DNA from: Shewanella electrica
GTDB lineage: Bacteria > Pseudomonadota > Gammaproteobacteria > Enterobacterales > Shewanellaceae
Length of the DNA stretch: 64,000 nt
Direction: 5' to 3'
Assembly (NCBI RefSeq): GCF_022321485.1
Contig: NZ_JAKOGG010000006.1
Location: 124,001-188,000, forward strand
This document shows, piece by piece, positions 52,498 to 64,000 of the stretch; the stretch's first letter is position 1; each line of letters begins with the position of its first letter. Below the pieces are notes generated by a model. That model was not told the origin of the DNA. It searched no databases and saw only the letters and a list, made by a program, of their open reading frames with translations. The position numbers were made by a program, and so were the translations under genes.

Positions 52498-53402
52498 GGC
52501 GTTAGTTCTGATGAGCTTTGTGCATGCTGTTCAAGAATGATCGACTCCAGCAGTTTACATGCTGGCCCTTGATTATCCCGTTGCGGCACCACCAAGGTGA
52601 GAACGATGCGGCGGGTGCTAGCGCCTTTGACTTTTAAGCGCACCAACTTACCGGTTTTAATCTCATCTTCAACCAAGTGCCGTGGTACCCAGCAAAAACC
52701 GATACCTTTTGACAAAATCACCTTGGCTTCATGGAAGTTACTCACCGTCCAACGCTGCTCGGCTTTGAGCCAACCAATCTCTTGTGTCGGATTAACGCCG
52801 GTATCTTTGATCACTAACTGTAAGTGTTGCGCCAGTTCGTGGTCGTCTTCCAGTTCGCCAACTTCCGCCAGTGGATGCTGTGGGTGACACACCAGATAAA
52901 ACTCTAAATCACACAGCGGTTCAGCAATGTAGCCTTTCGGCGGCATACCGCAAATAGCTAGGTCCACCTCATTATTGACGATCAGCTCATTAGTACCATT
53001 GATCACGGTATCGACCACCGTAATTCGTGTACCACGGCTTTCCGGCAAAAATTTGGCGAGAGCATCAGTGAGAATATCCATTGGATAGACCAGCTCACGG
53101 GCGATAACTAACGATGGCTCCCAACCTTGCTCCAAATTACTCGCCAGTTGTTCTAGCTCGTTAACAGTTTGGGTGAGGTGGCGTGAACGGCGTAACAGCA
53201 CTTCGCCTTGCTCGGTGAGATATGCTTTGCGACCACGAACTTCAAGCAACTGAATACCCAGCTGATATTGCAGTTTAGCCACCGCATGGTTGAGTGACGA
53301 CTGACTCTTATTCAACTGTTCAGCAGCTTGAGCATAACCGCCGTAATCAACTACAGCTTGCAGAATGCGCCATTGTTCGAGGGTGGATTTAGGTCTGTGC
53401 AT
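52476..53402 (-). CDS. LysR-family transcriptional regulator
   Basis: 308 residues. N-terminal winged helix (LEQWRILQAVVDYGGYAQAA, EQLNKSQSSLNHAVAKLQYQ) and a substrate-binding domain (about 90-300). Effector and targets are not evident. The ATG at 53402. A palindrome lies about 116 bases upstream at 53518-53534. The neighbouring M3-like gene is on the same strand upstream, so no divergent target gene is present. Confidence 0.9.
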   Translation of the reverse strand: MHRPKSTLEQWRILQAVVDYGGYAQAAEQLNKSQSSLNHAVAKLQYQLGIQLLEVRGRKAYLTEQGEVLLRRSRHLTQTVNELEQLASNLEQGWEPSLVIARELVYPMDILTDALAKFLPESRGTRITVVDTVINGTNELIVNNEVDLAICGMPPKGYIAEPLCDLEFYLVCHPQHPLAEVGELEDDHELAQHLQLVIKDTGVNPTQEIGWLKAEQRWTVSNFHEAKVILSKGIGFCWVPRHLVEDEIKTGKLVRLKVKGASTRRIVLTLVVPQRDNQGPACKLLESIILEQHAQSSSELTPYMLVEL

Positions 53403-53517
53403 ATGTACAATTAAATCGAATTGTTTCGCTGATAGTGCCCTGAAAAATCGAATTAATCAAATCATTGCCGCCGCTACGTTGCCGAAAACATGCGCTATAT
53501 CAAACTGAAAGCGCCCA

Positions 53518-53534
53518 TTGGCAATTCTTGCCAA
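53518..53534. promoter_or_regulatory. Perfect palindrome between LysR and M3-like genes
   Basis: TTGGCAA-TTC-TTGCCAA. No T tract follows on either strand, so an operator is as likely as a terminator; it could be an autoregulatory site of the LysR protein. Confidence 0.35.
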
Positions 53535-53586
53535 GAAACGGGCCTACATCGGTTACTAAATAGGTGCTGAATTGTCGGCTTGGCCG

Positions 53587-55290
53587 TCATTTGGCGGTTA
53601 GTGGGCAAACAGCTTGATGGCTGTCGGCATTGTCAGTGTTGGCGCTTGGTTCATCTGCCAGTTGCGCAATAAATCCCGCCATTCCTTCAGGCCAAATCTG
53701 TTGCAGTAGTTGTGCGACGTCTTGCTGCTGCTCATTAACGACAATGCGATTGAACAGTAACGCGGCGTCGCAGTTTTGCGTGTGTTGCATCAGCTCGCTG
53801 GATAATTGCTGTTGCAGTAGATGACTAAAATACAGCGGCCCGGCATCGGCGATGCCGGGGAAGGTAAACGGTAGCAATGCGGCCTGTGGCCAGTCGCGGC
53901 CAAAAGATGCGGCAAACTCGTGCGATAAATTAATGCTGCGGTCTTCGGTATAAAACTTTAACGCTGCCAACGCATTAATGCGTTCAAACTGCTGTTGGTA
54001 CTGCTGAAACAGCGCTTCACGCGAGTTAGCCGCGTAATTTACTGCCAATTGTTGGTCTAAATAATGCGCTAACCAGTCTTGCGCCAAATACTGCGTGTCA
54101 GATTCTGCGGCAAACTCATTCAGTAAAGAGTAACGGCCGCTGGCGGCCATCGTGGCTAACATCTCCGCCATGGCGTTATTTGCACGTTTCACTTGCGCTG
54201 GTCGAGAGAAATCGGCCGGCAAACTGAGGTAGCTGATCCCAGTTTGATGTCCGACCACACTACGACGCAGCAATAATGCCATCGGTTTACCGGAAGTGAG
54301 CATCACATCACCAAGTAAACGCTGCTGATGCCAAAGCCGCAGCCATTCATGGTTAATGGTTTCTAACCTTACGCCTAAGGTGGCTAATGCCGCCGTTAGC
54401 TGTTGTAAATATGCTGCTTGTGACAACTGAGCAAATGGTGTTTTGGCGGCTGTGCGCAGTTGCTGACCAATGTTCCAAGGCGTAACGACGACCGATTGCT
54501 GCATTGCTTGTAAAAAGGCTTTGGTGTTATTGGCATTGCCAATCAAGGTGTGTTGAAACTGCAGCTCGGCATAGTTGTGGAAACCCTGCGCTTGGGCAAG
54601 TTCATCGCGTATATCCGTTAATGTGGCGAGATCAGCTTTTACGGTATCCACGGCTCGCGTTTGAAACGCGGACCAGACTTTGTAACGGCAATCTTCATCG
54701 GGTTGCGCCATTAAGTACCGCGCTATCGATTGATCAAATGGTTGGGCTTCATCAGCGGGGCTACCTAAAGCACAGCTGCCGAAATCTAATTGGAAGCTAC
54801 TGCTGCTGAGCCGCTGTTTTATGGCGGTTTGCGCTGTTGTTAACCGGATTTTATCGGCGTCGTTAAACTGCTGCTGTTGAAAATATCGATAACGAGCGGC
54901 GAGGGCGCGCTGTTGTGGCTGGGAAGATGTGGCAAGCTGCTCAATTAATGTGGTGAGTTCGGGCGCATGTAGCAGTTTGGTGGTGGTCGTCGCCACCGCC
55001 AGCTGACATTGCAGCAACCACTCTTGATCATCACTTGATAGCTGAAACTGACGATAGTATTGCACGCGGTCATTGAGATTTTGTAAGCCGAGCGTTTGGC
55101 GTTCCAGCGTGGTGGCATCGCTGAAGTCAGCGCTAAAGTTATCGTTGTACTCTAGGCACTGATTCACAAACAGTGATACCGCATCGAGCGCGTGCGCTGC
55201 AGAACTACTTAGACACCACAGCATGGGGGCTGCAATCAAATAAAATGGACGGCGTTTGCTTTTTCTTGTGGCATTGCGAGTTAATTGCAT
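53587..55290 (-). CDS. Exported M3-peptidase-like protein lacking the zinc motif
   Basis: 567 residues with an N-terminal export signal (KSKRRPFYLIAAPMLWCLSS, cleavage near AHA-LD). The body has M3 oligopeptidase features: CRYKVWSAFQTRAVDTVKAD, IRDELAQAQGFHNYAELQFQ, and late ALLPFTFPGIADAGPLYFSH. Where M3 enzymes have HEFGH, the corresponding stretch is NNAMAEMLATMAASGRYSLL with neither His; only NEF follows. It is therefore probably catalytically dead, a binding or chaperone-like relative. Six or more Cys suggest periplasmic disulphides. Family assignment is by motif order only. Confidence 0.68.
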   Translation of the reverse strand: MQLTRNATRKSKRRPFYLIAAPMLWCLSSSAAHALDAVSLFVNQCLEYNDNFSADFSDATTLERQTLGLQNLNDRVQYYRQFQLSSDDQEWLLQCQLAVATTTTKLLHAPELTTLIEQLATSSQPQQRALAARYRYFQQQQFNDADKIRLTTAQTAIKQRLSSSSFQLDFGSCALGSPADEAQPFDQSIARYLMAQPDEDCRYKVWSAFQTRAVDTVKADLATLTDIRDELAQAQGFHNYAELQFQHTLIGNANNTKAFLQAMQQSVVVTPWNIGQQLRTAAKTPFAQLSQAAYLQQLTAALATLGVRLETINHEWLRLWHQQRLLGDVMLTSGKPMALLLRRSVVGHQTGISYLSLPADFSRPAQVKRANNAMAEMLATMAASGRYSLLNEFAAESDTQYLAQDWLAHYLDQQLAVNYAANSREALFQQYQQQFERINALAALKFYTEDRSINLSHEFAASFGRDWPQAALLPFTFPGIADAGPLYFSHLLQQQLSSELMQHTQNCDAALLFNRIVVNEQQQDVAQLLQQIWPEGMAGFIAQLADEPSANTDNADSHQAVCPLTAK

Positions 55291-55316
55291 CTGACGTCCA
55301 TGTCTCCTGTATCAAT

Positions 55317-57046
<1,730 letters not shown>

Positions 57047-57304
57047 TTACAGATTTCTGCCCGCCAGCAGCAAGGGATTCGCTCAATAGAACACGTTTCA
57101 TCTTGTACAACGGGCAAAATTTGTCGGTATTTTGGCCGTTTATCTTCACTGACCCCGTCTGGCTATGGTCAAAAACCTTAAAGTGTTTGATACTTCACCG
57201 TCTAGTAAAGCGGGGCTTTGGTAAATGGCATTAATTCAATATAATGCTGCCCCAAAATCTAATTTTCGTACCGGCGCCATCCGGCAGCAACAAAGGATAA
57301 TACG

Positions 57305-59089
57305 ATGCGCAGCCATTATTGTGGGGACGTAAACAAGTCTCACGTTGGACAAGAAGTAACTTTGGTAGGTTGGGTTAACCGCAGCCGTGACTTAGGCGGT
57401 GTGGTATTTTTGGATCTTCGTGACCGCGAAGGTTTGATCCAAGTAGTTTATGATCCTGATTTGCCAGAAGTATTCGACGTTGCCAGCTCGCTGCGTAGCG
57501 AATTCTGTGTGCAAGTTAAAGGCGTGGTGCGTGCTCGCCCAGACAGCCAAGTCAATGCACATATGCGTACTGGTGAAATTGAAGTGTTGGGTACTGCACT
57601 GACCATCATCAACGCTTCTGAGCCGCTGCCGCTGAGCATGGATAACTTCCAAAACAACAGCGAAGAACAACGTCTGAAATACCGTTATCTGGACCTGCGT
57701 CGTCCAGAGATGACTCAGCGTTTGATCTTCCGCGCCAAAGTGACCAGCGCGGTACGTCGTTACCTCGATGGTAATGGCTTTTTGGATATTGAAACCCCAA
57801 TTCTGACTAAAGCGACTCCAGAAGGTGCGCGTGACTACTTAGTACCAAGCCGTACTTATAAAGGTCACTTCTTTGCGTTGCCACAATCACCACAGCTGTT
57901 TAAACAGTTGCTGATGATGTCTGGTTTCGATCGCTACTATCAAATCGTTAAATGTTTCCGTGACGAAGATTTGCGTGCTGACCGTCAGCCTGAATTTACC
58001 CAGATCGATATCGAAACTTCATTCATGACCTCTGACCAGGTAATGGCGAAAACTGAAGAGATGGTACGCGGTCTGTTCCAAGAGCTGCTGAACGTTGACC
58101 TCGGCGAATTCCCTAAAATGACTTGGGATGAAGCGATGCGTCGTTTCGGCTCAGACAAACCTGATTTGCGTAACCCGCTGGAATTGGTTGATGTTGCCGA
58201 CTTAGTCAAAGACGTTGAGTTTGCGGTTTTTCAAGGCCCAGCAAACGATGCCGAAGGCCGTGTAGCCGCTATCAAAGTTCCTAACGGTGCTTCGCTGTCA
58301 CGTAAACAGATTGATGACTACACCAAGTACGTCAGCATCTACGGTGCTAAAGGCTTGGCATGGATGAAGGTGAACGACATCGATGCAGGTTTGGATGGCA
58401 TTCAATCTCCGGTACTGAAGTTCTTAAACGAAGAGATCGTTAATAACATCATCAGCCGTGTTGATGCTAAATCTGGCGACATCATCCTGTTTGGCGCAGA
58501 TAAAGCTAACGTGGTTGCTGAAGCCATGGGCGCGCTGCGTTTGAAACTGGGTCAAGACCTCGATCTGCTGCAAGGTGAGTGGAAACCACTATGGGTGGTT
58601 GACTTCCCAATGTTTGAGAAAGCCGATGGCCGCTGGTACGCCGTACACCATCCATTTACTGCACCAAGCACGGTAACTGCCGCAGAGTTGGCAGCGAACC
58701 CAGGCACAGCAGTATCTGATGCTTACGACATGGTACTGAACGGCGTAGAGCTGGGCGGTGGTTCTGTGCGTATCCACAAACAAGAGATGCAAGCCACTGT
58801 ATTCAAGATTCTGGGTATCTCTGATGAAGAAGCCCAAGAGAAATTTGGCTTCCTGTTGGAAGCGTTGCGTTATGGTACGCCACCACACGCTGGTCTGGCC
58901 TTTGGTCTGGACCGTATGGTGATGTTGATGACTGGCGCAACCTCAATCCGTGATGTTATGGCGTTCCCTAAAACTACGACTGCGGCATGTCCTTTGACTG
59001 ATGCGCCAAGTCTGGCGAACCCACAACAGCTGGTTGAGCTTGGGATTGATGTGACTAAAGCAGAAAAAGCTGCTGAAAAATCAGAATAA
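57305..59089 (+). CDS. aspS: Aspartyl-tRNA synthetase
   Basis: Class IIb synthetase, bacterial type, 594 residues. N-terminal OB anticodon-binding domain (1-105: [20 protein letters not shown]), catalytic core with motif 2 [20 protein letters not shown] and motif 3 [15 protein letters not shown], and the bacterial GAD insertion (about 290-400). The reading frame starts at ATG 57305 with AAAGGA upstream. It is followed by yebC after 90 bases, the usual order. Confidence 0.97.
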   Translation: MRSHYCGDVNKSHVGQEVTLVGWVNRSRDLGGVVFLDLRDREGLIQVVYDPDLPEVFDVASSLRSEFCVQVKGVVRARPDSQVNAHMRTGEIEVLGTALTIINASEPLPLSMDNFQNNSEEQRLKYRYLDLRRPEMTQRLIFRAKVTSAVRRYLDGNGFLDIETPILTKATPEGARDYLVPSRTYKGHFFALPQSPQLFKQLLMMSGFDRYYQIVKCFRDEDLRADRQPEFTQIDIETSFMTSDQVMAKTEEMVRGLFQELLNVDLGEFPKMTWDEAMRRFGSDKPDLRNPLELVDVADLVKDVEFAVFQGPANDAEGRVAAIKVPNGASLSRKQIDDYTKYVSIYGAKGLAWMKVNDIDAGLDGIQSPVLKFLNEEIVNNIISRVDAKSGDIILFGADKANVVAEAMGALRLKLGQDLDLLQGEWKPLWVVDFPMFEKADGRWYAVHHPFTAPSTVTAAELAANPGTAVSDAYDMVLNGVELGGGSVRIHKQEMQATVFKILGISDEEAQEKFGFLLEALRYGTPPHAGLAFGLDRMVMLMTGATSIRDVMAFPKTTTAACPLTDAPSLANPQQLVELGIDVTKAEKAAEKSE

Positions 59090-59179
59090 TTTTTGTTTAA
59101 TTTGAACCAAACCGAGGCACTTGCCTCGGTCTGTTTATCTATCGGGCGACCATTTCCCGATAATAAAGAGGAGTAATTT

Positions 59180-59926
59180 ATGGCAGGTCATAGTAAATGG
59201 GCCAACATCAAACACCGCAAAGGTCGTCAGGACGCGAAGCGCGGTAAACTGTTCACCAAATTCATTCGCGAACTGACAGTGTCAGCACGTGAAGGTGGTT
59301 CAGATCCTGATTCCAACCCACGTCTACGCGCCGCCATGGATAAAGCGTTATCTAACAACATGACGCGTGATACCGTAGAACGCGCTATCAAACGTGGTGC
59401 CGGTGAATTAGATGGTGAAAACCTAGAAACCATCACTTATGAAGGTTATGGCCCAGGCGGTACTGCGGTACTGGTTGAGTGTATGACAGACAACCGTAAC
59501 CGTACTGTGACTGGCGTGCGTAACGCGTTCAACAAATCTGGCGGTAACTTAGGTACTGACGGTTCAGTAGCCTACCTGTTTACCAAGCAAGGTGTAATCA
59601 GCTACGACACGGGTGCCGATGAAGATGCCATCATGGAAGCGGCGTTAGAAGCGGGTGCGGATGATGTGTTGGTCAATGACGATGGTTCTATCGACGTTTA
59701 CACCGAACCTGCAGCGTTCGGTACCGTGAAAGATGCGTTGGACGCCGCGGGCTTCGAATCAGTCAACGCTGAAGTCACTATGGTGCCTTCAACCAAGTCT
59801 GATCTGGATGAAGAAACTGCCGCTAAATTCTTGCGTCTGATCGACACCTTAGAAGATCACGACGACGTGCAAGAAGTTTATCACAACGCAGAAATCTCTG
59901 ACGAAGTGATGGAAAAACTCGACTAA
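59180..59926 (+). CDS. yebC: YebC/PmpR-family regulator
   Basis: 248 residues. Starts [20 protein letters not shown] and contains [14 protein letters not shown] and [14 protein letters not shown], diagnostic for YebC. The family includes DNA-binding regulators and, as shown more recently, proteins that relieve ribosome stalling. GAGGAG precedes the ATG. Only 5 bases separate it from ruvC, so it belongs to the yebC-ruvC-ruvA-ruvB operon. Confidence 0.96.
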   Translation: MAGHSKWANIKHRKGRQDAKRGKLFTKFIRELTVSAREGGSDPDSNPRLRAAMDKALSNNMTRDTVERAIKRGAGELDGENLETITYEGYGPGGTAVLVECMTDNRNRTVTGVRNAFNKSGGNLGTDGSVAYLFTKQGVISYDTGADEDAIMEAALEAGADDVLVNDDGSIDVYTEPAAFGTVKDALDAAGFESVNAEVTMVPSTKSDLDEETAAKFLRLIDTLEDHDDVQEVYHNAEISDEVMEKLD

Positions 59927-59931
59927 TCCCT

Positions 59932-60453
59932 ATGCCCATCATTCTAGGGATTGACCCCGGCTCGCGGATCACCGGTTATGGCGTGATCCAGTGCCTGGGT
60001 CGCCAGCAACTTTATCTCGGCAGCGGTTGCATTCGCACCGCTTCCGATGACTTACCGCAACGTCTACAGCAAATCTTTACCGGCATCAGCGAAATCATTC
60101 GGCAATACCAACCCGATGAAATGGCGATAGAGCGGGTGTTTCTCGCCAAAAATGCCGATTCGGCGTTAAAACTGGGGCAAGCCCGTGGCGCGGCTATTGT
60201 GGCATCGACCAATGCGGGATTACCGGTGTCGGAATATACGGCAACGCAAATCAAAAGCGCGGTAGTGGGCACGGGGCGGGCGCAGAAAGCGCAGGTGCAG
60301 CATATGATCACCCAAATTCTTAAGTTGCCCGGAAAACCACAAGCCGACGCCGCAGATGCGCTCAGTGTTGCAGTGTGTCATTATCATACCTGTCAAAGCT
60401 TGGTTGCCTTAAGTGGTCAAGCTACCACGAGAACTTACGGAAGATATCGATGA
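59932..60453 (+). CDS. ruvC: Holliday junction resolvase RuvC
   Basis: Endonuclease that cuts Holliday junctions after RuvAB branch migration. 173 residues. Catalytic acids are visible: Asp in [15 protein letters not shown], Glu in [12 protein letters not shown], and the C-terminal pair in [13 protein letters not shown]. The stop overlaps the ruvA ATG by 4 bases (ATGA). No LexA box is seen before yebC or ruvC. Confidence 0.96.
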   Translation: MPIILGIDPGSRITGYGVIQCLGRQQLYLGSGCIRTASDDLPQRLQQIFTGISEIIRQYQPDEMAIERVFLAKNADSALKLGQARGAAIVASTNAGLPVSEYTATQIKSAVVGTGRAQKAQVQHMITQILKLPGKPQADAADALSVAVCHYHTCQSLVALSGQATTRTYGRYR

Positions 60454-61067
60454 TTGGTCGTCTACAGGGCGTTATTATTGAAAAGCAAGCGCCAGAGGTG
60501 CTGATTGATGTGCATGGCGTCGGCTATGAACTGCAAATGCCAATGACCAGTTTTTACGAACTGCCAGAGCTGAATCAATCCGCGATCATCTACACCCACT
60601 TTGTGGTGCGTGAAGATGCACAACTGCTGTACGGTTTTATCACTAAACAGGAGCGTTCACTGTTCCGTTTATTGATCAAAGCTAACGGCGTTGGTCCTAA
60701 ATTGGCGCTGACCATTTTATCAGGCATGACTGCCAGTGAATTTGTTGGTTGTGTTGAGCGCGATGATATCGCCACTTTAGTGAAACTACCGGGTGTTGGT
60801 AAAAAGACGGCCGAACGTTTGTTGGTTGAAATGCGCGACAAGCTCAAGAGTTTGATGGAAGCCTCCAGCGGCAGTGAACGTGAGTTTGTACTCAAGTCCA
60901 ACTTCACGCCTGCTGCAGTGGAAAACACCGCTGAAGAAGATGCTATTGCTGCGTTACTGGCGTTAGGTTACAAACCTGCACAAGCCAGCAAAGCTGTATC
61001 TGGTGTGTTCGTTGATGGCATGGATTCAGAAACACTGATTAAAGCCGCGCTTAAATCGATGTTATAG
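60450..61067 (+). CDS. ruvA: Holliday junction branch migration protein RuvA
   Basis: Junction-binding tetramer that loads RuvB. 205 residues from ATG 60450, which overlaps the ruvC stop; the longer frame from 60375 is not used. OB domain ([20 protein letters not shown]), two helix-hairpin-helix motifs ([36 protein letters not shown]) and the C-terminal RuvB-binding domain ([20 protein letters not shown]). Confidence 0.96.
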   Translation: MIGRLQGVIIEKQAPEVLIDVHGVGYELQMPMTSFYELPELNQSAIIYTHFVVREDAQLLYGFITKQERSLFRLLIKANGVGPKLALTILSGMTASEFVGCVERDDIATLVKLPGVGKKTAERLLVEMRDKLKSLMEASSGSEREFVLKSNFTPAAVENTAEEDAIAALLALGYKPAQASKAVSGVFVDGMDSETLIKAALKSML

Positions 61068-61079
61068 GAATAAGCATTC

Positions 61080-62087
61080 ATGATTGAAGCAGATCGTCTC
61101 ATTCAGCCCCATAATAACAACCCTCAAGAAGAGTTGATTGACCGCGCCATGCGGCCGAAATTGCTCGATGAGTATACTGGGCAAAATGAGGCTCGTGCGC
61201 AGCTCAAAGTGTTTATTCAGGCGGCAAAAAACCGTAACGAAGCACTGGATCATATGCTGATTTACGGCCCCCCGGGGCTAGGTAAAACCACCTTGGCGAT
61301 GATTGTTGCCAACGAGATGGGCGTCAATATCAAATCAACGTCTGGCCCAGTGTTAGAAAAAGCCGGCGATTTGGCAGCGCTGCTGACCAATTTGGAAGCG
61401 GGCGACGTGCTGTTTATCGATGAGATCCACCGTCTCAGCCCGGTGGTAGAAGAGATTCTTTATCCCGCCATGGAAGATTACCAGCTGGATATCATGATTG
61501 GTGAAGGCCCCGCAGCACGCTCAATTAAACTGGATATTCCGCCGTTCACCTTAGTGGGGGCAACGACTCGTGCGGGGGCGTTAACTTCACCACTGCGGGC
61601 GCGTTTTGGTATTCCGCTGCGGTTAGAGTTCTATAACGTGGATGACCTCAGCACCATTGTAGCCCGTTCAGCTACGATGCTGGACTTACCATTGGATGCT
61701 GCTGGCGCGCGCGAAATTGCCATGCGTTCGCGTGGCACGCCACGTATTGCTAACCGTTTGCTGCGCCGTGTACGTGATTATGCCGAAGTTAAACATGATG
61801 GCCGTGTTACCCAGCATGTGGCGCAACAAGCGCTGGATATGTTGGATGTAGACGGCGAAGGTTTTGACTACATGGACCGCAAGTTGCTGCTAGCCATTAT
61901 CGACAAGTTTATGGGTGGCCCAGTGGGTCTCGATAACTTGGCGGCGGCGATTGGCGAAGAGCGTGAAACCATCGAAGATGTGTTAGAGCCGTTCTTAATC
62001 CAACAAGGTTTTATTCAGCGTACCCCGCGTGGCCGAATCGCCACCGATCGCGCTTATCGTCACTTTGATATGATGAAACCAGAATAA
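61080..62087 (+). CDS. ruvB: Holliday junction helicase RuvB
   Basis: AAA+ motor of branch migration, 335 residues. Walker [11 protein letters not shown], Walker [12 protein letters not shown], arginine finger region [20 protein letters not shown], and the C-terminal winged helix ending [22 protein letters not shown] 61080 with AGGAAT upstream. Last gene of the ruv operon, with a terminator after it. Confidence 0.97.
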   Translation: MIEADRLIQPHNNNPQEELIDRAMRPKLLDEYTGQNEARAQLKVFIQAAKNRNEALDHMLIYGPPGLGKTTLAMIVANEMGVNIKSTSGPVLEKAGDLAALLTNLEAGDVLFIDEIHRLSPVVEEILYPAMEDYQLDIMIGEGPAARSIKLDIPPFTLVGATTRAGALTSPLRARFGIPLRLEFYNVDDLSTIVARSATMLDLPLDAAGAREIAMRSRGTPRIANRLLRRVRDYAEVKHDGRVTQHVAQQALDMLDVDGEGFDYMDRKLLLAIIDKFMGGPVGLDNLAAAIGEERETIEDVLEPFLIQQGFIQRTPRGRIATDRAYRHFDMMKPE

Positions 62088-62139
62088 TCTCCGCCGAGTA
62101 GGGGACTGACGCATAGTTTCGCGCTGACCCAATAACAAC

Positions 62140-62165
62140 AAAAGCCGCTCAATGAGCGGCTTTTT
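62140..62165. terminator. Terminator between ruvB and uraA
   Basis: AAAGCCGCTC (62141-62150), loop AAT, GAGCGGCTTT followed by T. It serves ruvB and, with A residues on the other side, may also stop the convergent uraA transcript. Confidence 0.9.
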
Positions 62166-62189
62166 CGTGGTGAGTTATCCAGCTAAATC

Positions 62190-63422
62190 TTAATGTTCAG
62201 CTTTATCGTGATGGTGGCTGTGTGGCAGCACTAAGTTCAAAAAGATCGCCACAATACCGCACAAGCTAATACCTGTTAGGCTGAAATTGCCAATACCAAA
62301 CGCCATACCGCCGATACCGAATACTAAGGTGACGCCAACGATGGCCAAGTTACGCGGTTCGTTCAGATCCACCTGCGCTTTGATCATCGCATTCAAGCCC
62401 ACCGCAGCGATAGACCCAAACAGCAAACACATGATGCCGCCCATGACAGGCACCGGAATGGTTTGTAATGCCGCACCTAACTTACCAACAAACGCCAGCA
62501 CAATGGCGCAGATGGCTGCCCAAGTCATCACAACAGGATTGAAGTTTTTGGTTAAGGTTACCGCGCCAGTCACTTCAGAATAAGTGGTGTTTGGTGGGCC
62601 ACCGAGCGCAGTTGCCGCAATAGTTGCTAAACCGTCACCCGCCAACGTGCGGTGTAAACCAGGCTTTTTGAGAAAGTCTTTACCAGTAACGTTGGAAATT
62701 GCCATGACATCGCCAATATGTTCTACCGCTGGCGCAATGGCGACAGGGATCATATAAGCGATGGCGTACCAGTTAAATTCCGGCGTCACAAATTCAGGCA
62801 TAGCGAACCAAGCTGCGCTGTTAATCTGCTCAAAGCTGACAATGCCAAGGTAGAGGCTGGCTAGATAGCCAACCACAATCCCGGACAGAATTGGCATCAA
62901 CTTCAGTAGGCCTTTGGCAAAGATTGCCACGGCGATGGTGGTTACCAGCGAAAGCATTGAAATAATCAGTGCTGGCTCAGCGGCAACCAGTACCAGTTTG
63001 CCGTCACCACTTTTACCCAACGCCATATTTACCGCTGTCGGTGCTAATCCTAAACCGATGATCATAATCACCGGGCCAACAACCACAGGCGGTAACAGTT
63101 TTTTGATAAAACCTGAACCGCGCAGTTTGATGATGGTGGCGAGCACTAAGTAGACACAGCCTGCGGCAATTAACCCGCCCATAGTGCCGGCGATACCGAA
63201 ATTGCTCACACCAAATTGGATAGGTGCGATGAATGCAAACGATGATGCCAAAAATACTGGCACTTGACGTTTGGTACAAAACTGAAAGATCAGCGTACCG
63301 ATACCGGCGGTGAATAGCGCAACGCTGGCGTTGAGTCCCGTGAGTAACGGGACTAGCACCAATGCGCCGAAGGCGACAAATAACATCTGTGCGCCTTGCA
63401 GTGGAAGGGTGAGGTTTTTCAT
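62190..63422 (-). CDS. uraA: Uracil permease (NCS2 family)
   Basis: 410 residues, about 12-14 membrane helices. NCS2 landmarks are QMLFVAFGALVLVPLLTGLN at the start, PAVEHIGDVMAISNVTGKDF (the conserved Glu of the substrate site) and GGPPNTTYSEVTGAVTLTKN. The E...H...D pattern and the length fit uracil rather than purine permeases. A His-rich tail (HSHHHDKAEH) is an addition. No upp gene is adjacent within the window. Confidence 0.9.
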   Translation of the reverse strand: MKNLTLPLQGAQMLFVAFGALVLVPLLTGLNASVALFTAGIGTLIFQFCTKRQVPVFLASSFAFIAPIQFGVSNFGIAGTMGGLIAAGCVYLVLATIIKLRGSGFIKKLLPPVVVGPVIMIIGLGLAPTAVNMALGKSGDGKLVLVAAEPALIISMLSLVTTIAVAIFAKGLLKLMPILSGIVVGYLASLYLGIVSFEQINSAAWFAMPEFVTPEFNWYAIAYMIPVAIAPAVEHIGDVMAISNVTGKDFLKKPGLHRTLAGDGLATIAATALGGPPNTTYSEVTGAVTLTKNFNPVVMTWAAICAIVLAFVGKLGAALQTIPVPVMGGIMCLLFGSIAAVGLNAMIKAQVDLNEPRNLAIVGVTLVFGIGGMAFGIGNFSLTGISLCGIVAIFLNLVLPHSHHHDKAEH

Positions 63423-63635
63423 TATTATGCCCTTGGCTGTTAAAATTCGGCATATGCTACCAGCATGCTGTTATGGCTTCAGATAATTTTTGACGATTTA
63501 GCTCAAATTTTTGCCAATCCGTTAGCTTTCATAACAGTTGCTGACTGAATAGCCGCAAAGCAAGCGCTGACAGATTTGCTGGAACAATATCTGTGGTACA
63601 CTTGCGCCACATCAATCGTAGGCAACCAAGCACGT

Positions 63636-64000
63636 ATGCTCAAATATCTATCAGGGATTTTCGCCACTATTAGCTTACTGTTGGCGACACAAATGGCGGC
63701 TGCGGTCGAAATTGACCAGCTTGATAGTTCGACTGTGACTGTTGATTCACGCGCCAACAATGATCGTTCCAGCGCCTTACAACAGGCGTTGTTTAATGTG
63801 TTATTGCTTAACTCTGGTGCCAAAGAGTTACGCGACAATGCCCAAATTCAAGCCGCATTATCCAATGCATCATCCTTGGTGGTGCAATACTCCTACGAGC
63901 AAGCTGCCGATGGCTTACAGCTCAGAGCCACCTTTGAACACGATAAAGTGATTCGGCTGTTGCGTGACGCTGGATTGCCGGTATGGGGCAAGCAACGCCC
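63636..64000 (+). CDS. DUF2066 protein, 5' part (cut by the window end)
   Basis: About 121 residues visible: a signal peptide (MLKYLSGIFATISLLLATQMAAA) then the N-terminal part of a DUF2066 domain (VTVDSRANNDRSSALQQALF; LRDNAQIQAALSNASSLVVQ). Function unknown, exported. The ATG at 63636 is the likely start. It is divergent from uraA. The rest lies outside the window, so full length and integrity cannot be checked. Confidence 0.8.
   Translation, partial: MLKYLSGIFATISLLLATQMAAAVEIDQLDSSTVTVDSRANNDRSSALQQALFNVLLLNSGAKELRDNAQIQAALSNASSLVVQYSYEQAADGLQLRATFEHDKVIRLLRDAGLPVWGKQR

Overview
The window reads as a chromosomal segment of a gammaproteobacterium, most likely Shewanella or a close relative. 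The evidence is gene content and order: cmoA-cmoB, aspS, yebC, ruvC-ruvA-ruvB, uraA and a DUF2066 gene at the right; yejM-yejL-ndpA (yejK) in the left-centre; fadE next to yafJ; and a SOS imuA-imuB-dnaE2 cassette. No rRNA, CRISPR array, complete prophage or transposase gene was found. Function calls come from recognised motifs and remembered family features. No database search was possible.

Layout. 1-2.3 kb: the end of pssA, tapT and a YjtD-type RNA methyltransferase. 2.4-5.8 kb: a metal-efflux and envelope block, with a DmeF-type CDF exporter and MarR regulator behind a long operator palindrome, then an EptA-type lipid A phosphoethanolamine transferase behind a PmrA/QseB-like box. 5.9-9.5 kb: an A+T-richer accessory block with a frameshifted DUF2726 gene, a small membrane protein and four small genes. 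Two of these are separated by a convincing integron attC site, and a second, degenerate site follows the next gene, so this looks like an integrase-less cassette remnant. 9.7-14.1 kb: patZ and a chemoreceptor. 14.1-15.35 kb: a probable eroded integrated element at the 3' end of tRNA-Pro(GGG).

15.5-32.4 kb is mostly core: yejM/yejL/ndpA, a dihydroorotase, a PTPS-family protein, an M23 peptidase, a phosphatase-lipid kinase fusion, a sigma-54 activator near a BON-protein gene with a candidate sigma-54 promoter, YecM, an L,D-transpeptidase, a voltage-gated-type K+ channel overlapping a MATE exporter, and a SulP transporter. 32.4-51 kb carries an M16 peptidase, a second chemoreceptor, fadE with a FadR-type operator, yafJ, an alkyltransferase-like protein and the imuA-imuB-dnaE2 operon under a perfect LexA box. 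Five full or decayed copies of a MITE-like repeat (up to 271 bp, ends CTAGGGGCTGTTTATCTTT) are scattered through it. 51-64 kb: a SprA-type putative metalloprotease with a small partner, a LysR regulator, an M3-like protein without its zinc motif, then the cmo, aspS, yebC, ruv, uraA block.

Themes: envelope and LPS control (eptA, yejM, M23, L,D-transpeptidase), DNA damage (atl, imuA-imuB-dnaE2, ruvCAB), tRNA modification and charging (tapT, cmoAB, aspS), and fatty-acid or acetyl-CoA metabolism (fadE, patZ). The least explained parts are the cassette remnant, the MITE-like family whose CTAG ends coincide with stop codons, and about 0.8 kb of hairpin-containing noncoding DNA at 35.5-36.35 kb.
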